Assembly: GCA_947652615.1 (NCBI GenBank)
Contig: CANTDX010000002.1
Location: 62,001-126,000, forward strand
Length of the DNA: 64,000 bases
Direction of reading: 5' to 3'
DNA from: an uncultured Dorea sp.
GTDB taxonomy: Bacteria > Bacillota > Clostridia > Lachnospirales > Lachnospiraceae
Notes under the pieces: generated by a model
What the model was told of the DNA's origin: nothing
Database searches by the model: none
Seen by the model: the letters and a program-made list of their open reading frames with translations, nothing else
Part shown: positions 58,810 through 64,000 of the stretch, one piece after another
How the letters are laid out: the number at the start of each line of letters is the position of its first letter
Numbering within the stretch: position 1 is the first letter of the stretch
Program-made: the position numbers and the translations under genes

Positions 58810-59607
58810 GTGAACGGTCAAAGTGAAGCCGGAATGTTTGCCGAAGAGCGAAAACGCCAGATACTTACCTATGTGAATAAGAATATGCGTGTGACGGTAG
58901 GAGATCTCTGTACAGAGTTTTCCGTATCACCGGCTACGATTCGGAATGATCTGAATGAATTGCATGAGAAAGGGCTGATCAAGCGGACGCACGGAGGCGC
59001 GCTTGCGAATACCCAGACGAATTTTGAGCCGGTGACCAATGAAAAACATGACAAATTCCAGAAGGAGAAGCGGTGTATAGCCAGAGAAGCCCTGAAATAC
59101 ATTAACGAAGGGGATTGCATAGCTTTGGATGCGGGAACGACGGTGTATGAGCTTGCGAAGCTGCTGAAAGGGTATAAAAAATTAATGGTGGTCACCTATG
59201 ATTTGAATATTGCAGGTTACTTGGACAGCAATACGGAGGTGTCCTTGTTTGTAGCAGGAGGAGAGGTACGCAAGGGGCATCACTATATGGTGGGCAATAC
59301 TTCAATGGAAGCGGTTGCAAAATTAAACGTGGATATATTTTTCATGGGAGCGAACGGGATCAGCTTGCGGAAAGGAGCAACGACTCCGCAGCTTGACACG
59401 GCCCTTTTGAAGGAACGTATTATCGAGAATTCCAGACAGTGCATTCTTCTTGCCGACAGTTCTAAGCTTGAGAATGTGTCTTTTGCCAAATTCGCAGATA
59501 TATCTGAGCTGGATGTGTTCATCACGGATGAATATGCGGATGTAGAGAATCTGGAACAGCTTCGTAACCAGGGAGTGAAGATCGATGTGGCGAGAGTTGA
59601 GAAGTAG
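58810..59607 (+). CDS. DeoR-family transcriptional regulator
   Basis: 265 aa. Winged helix-turn-helix near 12-65 (RKRQILTYVNKNMRVTVGDL; FSVSPATIRNDLNELHEKG; KRTHGGALA) and sugar-phosphate sensor (ALDAGTTVYELAKLL; MGANGISLRKGATTPQLDT; LLADSSKLENVSF). It is clearly paralogous in layout to the regulator at 38284. Starts with GTG at 58810 after GGAAGGAGGACAAGCA. Probably controls the adjacent dehydrogenase-kinase operon or itself. Confidence 0.92.
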   Translation: MNGQSEAGMFAEERKRQILTYVNKNMRVTVGDLCTEFSVSPATIRNDLNELHEKGLIKRTHGGALANTQTNFEPVTNEKHDKFQKEKRCIAREALKYINEGDCIALDAGTTVYELAKLLKGYKKLMVVTYDLNIAGYLDSNTEVSLFVAGGEVRKGHHYMVGNTSMEAVAKLNVDIFFMGANGISLRKGATTPQLDTALLKERIIENSRQCILLADSSKLENVSFAKFADISELDVFITDEYADVENLEQLRNQGVKIDVARVEK

Positions 59608-59617
59608 CTGAATAGAT

Positions 59618-59878
59618 CTACTTCTCCCAACGCTCCCGCTCTGTCTCGAACCGTTCGTTGATCCAGGCAACGGCTGTGTCAAGCCCCTCCTGGCTGAACG
59701 GGAAGTCATTCTTCTCTTTCTGGTCTTCCGGTGTAGCCTCGAAGCACCAGGGTTCGGGATAGACATATACAGCCAGCCTGTCGTCGGCCAAGATCAGATA
59801 ATAGCGCATTCCGCAATGAGAGCCTGAAAAAGGCTCTTTTTTTAATGCTTTGATAGATAGTCCAAGAGTAGAGACCAT
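59618..59878 (-). CDS. Small conserved-looking protein of unknown function
   Basis: 86 aa, soluble, rich in aromatic residues. It contains PFSGSHCGMRYYL near 17-29 and a segment VYPEPWCFEATPEDQKE followed by FPFSQEGLDTAVAWINERFE. I recall similar short proteins in Lachnospiraceae genomes but know no function. GGAGGATTC lies 6 bases before the ATG. It has its own promoter upstream on the minus strand. Confidence 0.65.
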   Translation of the reverse strand: MVSTLGLSIKALKKEPFSGSHCGMRYYLILADDRLAVYVYPEPWCFEATPEDQKEKNDFPFSQEGLDTAVAWINERFETERERWEK

Positions 59879-59953
59879 AGGGCAGAATCCTCCTTCCGAT
59901 TTTGGTGTGCATGATACACGGATTGTTCCGTGCTTTTTGACGCTTGTATCATA

Positions 59954-59981
59954 ATTATAACGCGGATTGGGCGCGTTGCAA
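59954..59981 (-). promoter_or_regulatory. Promoter of the 86-aa gene
   Basis: Minus strand: TTGCAA (59981-59976), 16-bp spacer, TATAAT (59959-59954). Confidence 0.55.
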
Positions 59982-60028
59982 ATGAAATCTTTAAAATTCT
60001 TAAAAGTGTCGAATTTTAGCTGATTTTA

Positions 60029-60057
60029 TTGAATTTAATCGTATTCTGTGATAAATT
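60029..60057 (+). promoter_or_regulatory. Promoter of the IbrAB-like operon
   Basis: TTGAAT (60029-60034), 17-bp spacer, TAAATT (60052-60057), 58 bases before the ATG at 60115. Confidence 0.45.
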
Positions 60058-60114
60058 AACATTCAAATAGTTTCCAATATTTGGTAATTCATGCGTCAGG
60101 CTTGGGAGATGGAT

Positions 60115-61446
60115 ATGATACGGGAATATGTAGGACAGAATGTTTATGAAGCCTTTCAGGAACGGCTGCGGTTTATTTTTGAGGAATTTGACAATATTTA
60201 CGTTTCTTTTTCTGGCGGAAAGGACAGCGGACTCTTGCTGAATCTGGTGTTGGATTTTCAGCAGAGATATGCTGTAAATAAGAGGGTCGGTGTCTTTCAT
60301 CAGGACTTTGAAGCACAGTATACCGTGACGACAGAATATGTGGAGCGTACATTTGAGCGGGTTAAGGATATAGTAGAGCCGTACTGGGTATGCCTTCCAA
60401 TGGCGACCAGGACGGCTCTCAGCAGTTATGAGATGTACTGGTATCCGTGGGATGATAAGAAGGAAGAGCTGTGGGTCAGGAAGATGCCTAAGAAGAAATA
60501 TGTGGTCAACCTTGCGCATAATCCGGTCACGACCTACCGTTACCGGATGCACCAGGAGGATCTGGCGAAGCAGTTCGGGCGGTGGTACAAGATCTCGCAT
60601 GGAAATGGGAAGACGGTCTGTCTTCTGGGAATACGGGCGGATGAGTCTCTGCAGAGATACAGCGGATTTCTGAATAAGAAATTCGGCTACAAGGGAGAAT
60701 GCTGGATCACGAAGCAGTTCAAGGATGTCTGGTGTGCCTCCCCGCTCTACGACTGGACTGCGAAGGATGTCTGGCACGCGAATTATATATTTGATTATGA
60801 TTACAATCATCTGTATGACATGTATTATAAGGCCGGATTGAAGATATCACAGATGCGGGTGGCGTCTCCGTTTAACGACTATTCGAAGGATTCGCTGAAC
60901 CTCTACAGGGTGATAGATCCGGAGATCTGGGTGAAGCTGGTCGGAAGGGTGAAGGGGGCGAATTTCGGCGCGCTGTACGGGCGGACGAAGGCGATGGGAT
61001 ATCGGAACATTACTTTGCCGGAGGGACACACCTGGAAGTCTTACACCATGTTTCTGCTGGATACGCTGCCGATCCGTCTGCGGAATAATTATGTTAAGAA
61101 ATTCAATACATCCATCAAGTTCTGGCATGAGACCGGGGGCGGGCTGGATGAAGAGGTGATACAGGAGCTTACGGAGCATGGCTATCAGATCAAGCGCAAC
61201 GGGGTGTCGAACTATACGCTGAGTAAGAAATCAAGAATCGTTTTCGTGGGGAAGATACCGGATAATACAGATGACATTAAATTGACAAAAGACATCCCAA
61301 GCTGGAAGCGCATGTGCTGCTGTATCTTGAAAAATGACCATATCTGCCGTTCCATGGGATTCGGCATGACCAGGGATCAGCAGAGGCGGATTGACGCAAT
61401 CAGGCGTAAATATAAGAGTGTGGAGGAAATGACCTATGGAGTATAA
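60115..61446 (+). CDS. IbrA-like phosphoadenosine phosphosulfate reductase family protein (DUF3440)
   Basis: 443 aa. PP-loop SFSGGKDSGLLLNL near 27-40, after NVYEAFQERLRFIFEEFDNI. Further conserved parts include ISHGNGKTVCLLGIRADESLQRY near 160-182, WITKQFKDVW, and a C-terminal MCCCILKNDHICRSMGFG Cys-rich stretch that could bind metal. This matches the IbrA/DUF3440 family, distant relatives of DndC and PAPS reductase. ATG 60115 fits the E. coli IbrA start and follows GGGAG by six bases; earlier in-frame ATGs (60091, 60109) lack spacing. Overlaps the ParB-like partner by 11 bases. Biochemical activity is not established. Confidence 0.85.
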   Translation: MIREYVGQNVYEAFQERLRFIFEEFDNIYVSFSGGKDSGLLLNLVLDFQQRYAVNKRVGVFHQDFEAQYTVTTEYVERTFERVKDIVEPYWVCLPMATRTALSSYEMYWYPWDDKKEELWVRKMPKKKYVVNLAHNPVTTYRYRMHQEDLAKQFGRWYKISHGNGKTVCLLGIRADESLQRYSGFLNKKFGYKGECWITKQFKDVWCASPLYDWTAKDVWHANYIFDYDYNHLYDMYYKAGLKISQMRVASPFNDYSKDSLNLYRVIDPEIWVKLVGRVKGANFGALYGRTKAMGYRNITLPEGHTWKSYTMFLLDTLPIRLRNNYVKKFNTSIKFWHETGGGLDEEVIQELTEHGYQIKRNGVSNYTLSKKSRIVFVGKIPDNTDDIKLTKDIPSWKRMCCCILKNDHICRSMGFGMTRDQQRRIDAIRRKYKSVEEMTYGV

Positions 61447-61966
61447 GAGTCCCGTTTATCATGTGATATCCGTTCCGGTTGAGAAGGTAGTGCCGAATAG
61501 CTATAATCCCAATACGGTTGCTCCGCCGGAGATGCGTCTTCTCTATGAGAGTATCAAGAATGACGGTTATACGATGCCGATCGTCTGTTATTATAATAAA
61601 GCGGAGGATCATTATGTGATCGTGGACGGCTTCCACCGTTATCGGATCATGCTGGAGCATCAGGATATTTACGTCAGAGAGCGTGGGATGCTTCCGGTGT
61701 CCGTGATCGATAAGCCTATGGATCAGCGGATCGCGAGTACGATCCGCCATAACCGTGCGCGGGGAAGCCATGATGTGGATCTGATGGGGAATATTGTGAA
61801 GGAATTACATGAGTTGGGGCGCTCGGATGCGTGGATCTCCAAGCATCTGGGGATGGACCGGGATGAGATCCTGAGACTGAAGCAGATTACGGGGTTGGCG
61901 GCGCTGTTCAAGGATGTGAAGTTCGGACAGGCATGGAGACCGGCGGAGGAGGATGAAGAACAGTAA
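61436..61966 (+). CDS. IbrB-like ParB/sulfiredoxin-fold protein
   Basis: 176 aa. ParB N-terminal nuclease-like domain: VEKVVPNSYNPNTVAPPE near 16-33, IKNDGYTMPIVCYYN near 42-56 and VDGFHRYRIM near 64-73, then MDQRIASTIRHNRARGSHDV and a helix-turn-helix-like HELGRSDAWISKHLGMDRDE near 122-141. In E. coli, IbrB is encoded with IbrA and both were described as activators of prophage-borne eib genes. The 11-base overlap indicates coupled translation. Confidence 0.85.
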   Translation: MEYKSPVYHVISVPVEKVVPNSYNPNTVAPPEMRLLYESIKNDGYTMPIVCYYNKAEDHYVIVDGFHRYRIMLEHQDIYVRERGMLPVSVIDKPMDQRIASTIRHNRARGSHDVDLMGNIVKELHELGRSDAWISKHLGMDRDEILRLKQITGLAALFKDVKFGQAWRPAEEDEEQ

Positions 61967-62038
61967 TTCGATTTGAATCTTTCCTTGAGATTTTCCGGGA
62001 CAAGGACTATACTGAAATAAAAAAGTAAGGTGAGGCTG

Positions 62039-63619
62039 TTGAGTAAAAGTTTTAATGTAGTCGGTACTTGTTATCCGGAAGAAAATTATATGGTAGATAT
62101 GGGAAGTCGTCTGAACGAGATTGGGAAATTAGTTGATGAAAAGAAATATTTTACAATAAACCGGGCAAGACAGTATGGGAAAACAACTCTCCTAAATCTC
62201 ATGGTAAGATATCTTTCTTCAAAATATACGGTATTTTCTGTCAGTTTTGAGGGTTTAGGCGATTCTGTCTTTGAAAAGGAATCATCCTTTTGCAGTATAA
62301 TATGCAGGCTTTTGTATGATGCAATTCGTTATGGTGAAGTTCCGGCATTGGAAGACCCGGTGAAAAATATTATATATGATGCGGTTCAGAATAACAGTAT
62401 AGAAGATTTATTTGGATTATCGACTATGATATCTGATTTATGTGGCGCAGCAAAACGGCCGATCGTTCTGATGATCGACGAGGTTGATCAGGCAAGTGGA
62501 TATAAGGTGTTTTTGGATTTTTTGGGAATGCTCAGAAGCAAGTATTTAAAAAGAACGACACGCCCGGTTTTTCAATCTGTCATACTTGCCGGTGTATATG
62601 ATATTAAGAATTTAAAACAACGGATTCGAAATGATGAAGAACATCAATATAATAGTCCATGGAATATTGCGGCAGATTTCTGTGTAGATATGAGCTTTAC
62701 TGCGGCGGATATTGCAGGGATGTTGAGAGATTATGCAGCAGACAAAAATATAGAGATGGAGATTCAGAAGATTGCGGATGAAATCTATGAATATACATCA
62801 GGGTATCCGTATCTGGTGTCTAGAATTTGCAAACTGATTGATGAAAATAGGGAGAATCAAGAGATATATGGTAATTGGTCTCAAACGGGTGTTACCGAGG
62901 CGGTAAAGATACTTTTAAAGGAACCGGGTACACTGTTTGATGATATGAGGAAAAAGATTACTGACTATCCGGAATTAAACAATATAATCTATGCAATTCT
63001 TTTTAGAGGGGAAACATATCCATATAATCTGGATAATTATGCAATCGACATTGGTTCCATGTTTGGTTTTATAACTGAAAGGGACGGACAGGCGGTGATT
63101 GCAAACCGTATTTTTGAAACAAGGCTTTATAATCTGTTCCTTTCGGAAGAGATGATGAAGAGTTCTACTTATCAGGCGGGCGAATTGGAAAAGAATCAGT
63201 TTATAAAAAACGGACTGCTGGATATGGAACTTGTCCTGGTAAAATTTATGGAGCATTTTCAGGATGTATATGGTAAAAGTCCAACGAAATTTATAGAAGA
63301 GAATGGACGGCGCATCTTCCTGCTTTATCTGAAACCGATCATCAACGGCGTTGGGAATTATTATATTGAAGCCCAGACCAGGGATCAGACAAGAACAGAT
63401 ATTATCGTAGATTATCTGGGGAGGCAATTTGTGATCGAAGTCAAAATATGGCGTGGAGATGCATATAACAGAAGAGGGGAAAAACAGCTTACCGAGTATT
63501 TGGATTATTACCATTTAGACTATGGATACATGTTGAGTTTTAATTTTAATAAGAATAAAAGGGTTGAAATGAAGAAAATTGTTATAGGGAATAGGGTCAT
63601 ACTGGAAGTAGTCGTATAG
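62039..63619 (+). CDS. AAA-ATPase-like protein with C-terminal PD-(D/E)XK nuclease-like domain
   Basis: 526 aa. The N-terminal SKSFNVVGTCYPEENYMVDM and FTINRARQYGKTTLLNLM (Walker A variant, near 39-56) and LMIDEVDQAS (Walker B near 145-154) match the AAA-ATPase_like/DUF1703 family widespread in Bacteroidales and Clostridia. The C-terminus has TDIIVDYLGRQFVIEVKIW near 447-465, a D-x(n)-E-x-K core of PD-(D/E)XK nucleases. Start likely TTG 62039 (AAGGTGAGG upstream), alternatively GTG 62030. Role unknown; often multi-copy in gut genomes. More AT-rich than neighbours, suggesting transfer. Confidence 0.82.
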   Translation: MSKSFNVVGTCYPEENYMVDMGSRLNEIGKLVDEKKYFTINRARQYGKTTLLNLMVRYLSSKYTVFSVSFEGLGDSVFEKESSFCSIICRLLYDAIRYGEVPALEDPVKNIIYDAVQNNSIEDLFGLSTMISDLCGAAKRPIVLMIDEVDQASGYKVFLDFLGMLRSKYLKRTTRPVFQSVILAGVYDIKNLKQRIRNDEEHQYNSPWNIAADFCVDMSFTAADIAGMLRDYAADKNIEMEIQKIADEIYEYTSGYPYLVSRICKLIDENRENQEIYGNWSQTGVTEAVKILLKEPGTLFDDMRKKITDYPELNNIIYAILFRGETYPYNLDNYAIDIGSMFGFITERDGQAVIANRIFETRLYNLFLSEEMMKSSTYQAGELEKNQFIKNGLLDMELVLVKFMEHFQDVYGKSPTKFIEENGRRIFLLYLKPIINGVGNYYIEAQTRDQTRTDIIVDYLGRQFVIEVKIWRGDAYNRRGEKQLTEYLDYYHLDYGYMLSFNFNKNKRVEMKKIVIGNRVILEVVV

Positions 63620-63639
63620 ATTAAAGGAGGGGGAAGTCA

Positions 63640-64000
63640 ATGAGAAAACAGCAGAATTTTCAATGGGATACCATATCGTTAGGTACTTGTTACTACCCGG
63701 AGCACTGGGACAGATCCCTGTGGGAAGCGGACCTGGCGCGGATGAAGGCGGCCGGGATTGAGACGATCCGTATCGGAGAATTTGCCTGGAGTAAGGTGGA
63801 GCCAAGAGAAGGGGAATTCACCTATGAATTCTTTGACGAATTCCTGGAGACGGTCAGCGCGACGGATATGAAGGTGATATTCGGCACGCCGACGGCGACG
63901 CCTCCTGCGTGGCTTACGGAGAAGTATCCGGAGGTGCTCAACTGCCGGATGGACGGGGTGAAGTTCCGTCACGGCATGCGCAGGCATTATAATTATAATT
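63640..64000 (+). CDS. GH42 beta-galactosidase, N-terminal part
   Basis: 120 codons are visible before the window ends. Start ATG at 63640 follows AAAGGAGGGGGAAGTCA. The sequence LGTCYYPEHWDRSLWEADLA near 14-33, MKAAGIETIRIGEFAWSKVEP near 35-55 and GTPTATPPAWLTEKYPEVL near 81-99 are typical of GH42 (beta-galactosidase, some alpha-L-arabinopyranosidase). The catalytic Glu residues lie beyond the window. No signal peptide. Confidence 0.92.
   Translation, partial: MRKQQNFQWDTISLGTCYYPEHWDRSLWEADLARMKAAGIETIRIGEFAWSKVEPREGEFTYEFFDEFLETVSATDMKVIFGTPTATPPAWLTEKYPEVLNCRMDGVKFRHGMRRHYNYN

Noticed and set aside
1..64000. tRNA, rRNA, CRISPR arrays or complete insertion sequences
   Set aside because: No cloverleaf with a TTCGA loop, no regularly spaced repeats and no intact transposase frame were found on either strand.

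Overview
The window looks like a chromosomal piece of an anaerobic, endospore-forming Clostridia, most likely a Lachnospiraceae gut or sediment fibre degrader. This rests on a spoIIAA-spoIIAB-sigF-spoVA sporulation block, a T-box valyl-tRNA synthetase leader, an oxygen-sensitive 2-hydroxyacyl-CoA dehydratase-type protein, strong AGGAGG ribosome sites, and many glycoside hydrolase and sugar ABC-transporter operons. No rRNA, tRNA, CRISPR array, complete insertion sequence or intact prophage was seen.

Layout. 1-1240 (minus): an activator (partial) and a double-cubane-cluster type HgdB/YjiM-like protein. 1439-18189 (plus): housekeeping and sporulation genes, namely a Sel1-repeat protein, T-box plus valS, an LtaS-like sulfatase, folC, a 44-aa protein, a membrane TPR protein, spoIIAA/AB/sigF, a 55-aa membrane protein behind a forespore-type promoter, spoVAA-AB-AC-AD-AE, and a Na/Pi cotransporter. 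18237-19312: a candidate structured RNA with its own terminator, a PBECR4-like nuclease-family gene and a frame-disrupted tail. 19336-27018: a fructan or fructoside-type locus (YesL-like protein, LacI regulator, GH32-like enzyme, lipoprotein and two permeases, GH172/DUF2961 enzyme). 27062-28708: a RelE/Phd-type toxin-antitoxin pair, a flavin reductase-rubredoxin fusion and a gene relic. 28719-36488: a YesMN-type two-component system divergent from an ABC transporter and a GH127 beta-L-arabinofuranosidase. 36996-50642: a polyol or rare-sugar locus with dehydrogenases, an allulose/tagatose 3-epimerase-like protein, a xylulokinase, an RbsBAC-type transporter and a split transketolase. 50720-59607: a second, more puzzling catabolic block (2-hydroxyacid dehydrogenase, KDPG-type aldolase, phosphotriesterase-family protein, cupin phosphoglucose isomerase-like protein, shikimate dehydrogenase-like protein, two Zn alcohol dehydrogenases, FGGY kinase, DeoR regulator). 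59618-64000: a small unknown protein, an IbrA/IbrB-like PAPS-reductase/ParB pair, an AAA-ATPase/PDDEXK-like protein and the start of a GH42 beta-galactosidase.

How the parts may work together. The two blocks between 37 and 59 kb share a 10-bp motif, TAAAYGATWG, found in five promoter regions, and only the first block has a transporter. I infer they are one DeoR-controlled regulon that takes up a polyol or uncommon ketose, oxidises and epimerises it, phosphorylates it to a pentulose phosphate and feeds the transketolase reaction. In all three carbohydrate ABC operons a strong stem-loop lies directly after the binding-protein gene, suggesting a common way to make binding protein in excess over permease.

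Most promising unexplained items: the structured RNA at about 18.27-18.45 kb, the 50.7-58.7 kb catabolic block, the IbrAB-like pair, and the shared-operator regulon.
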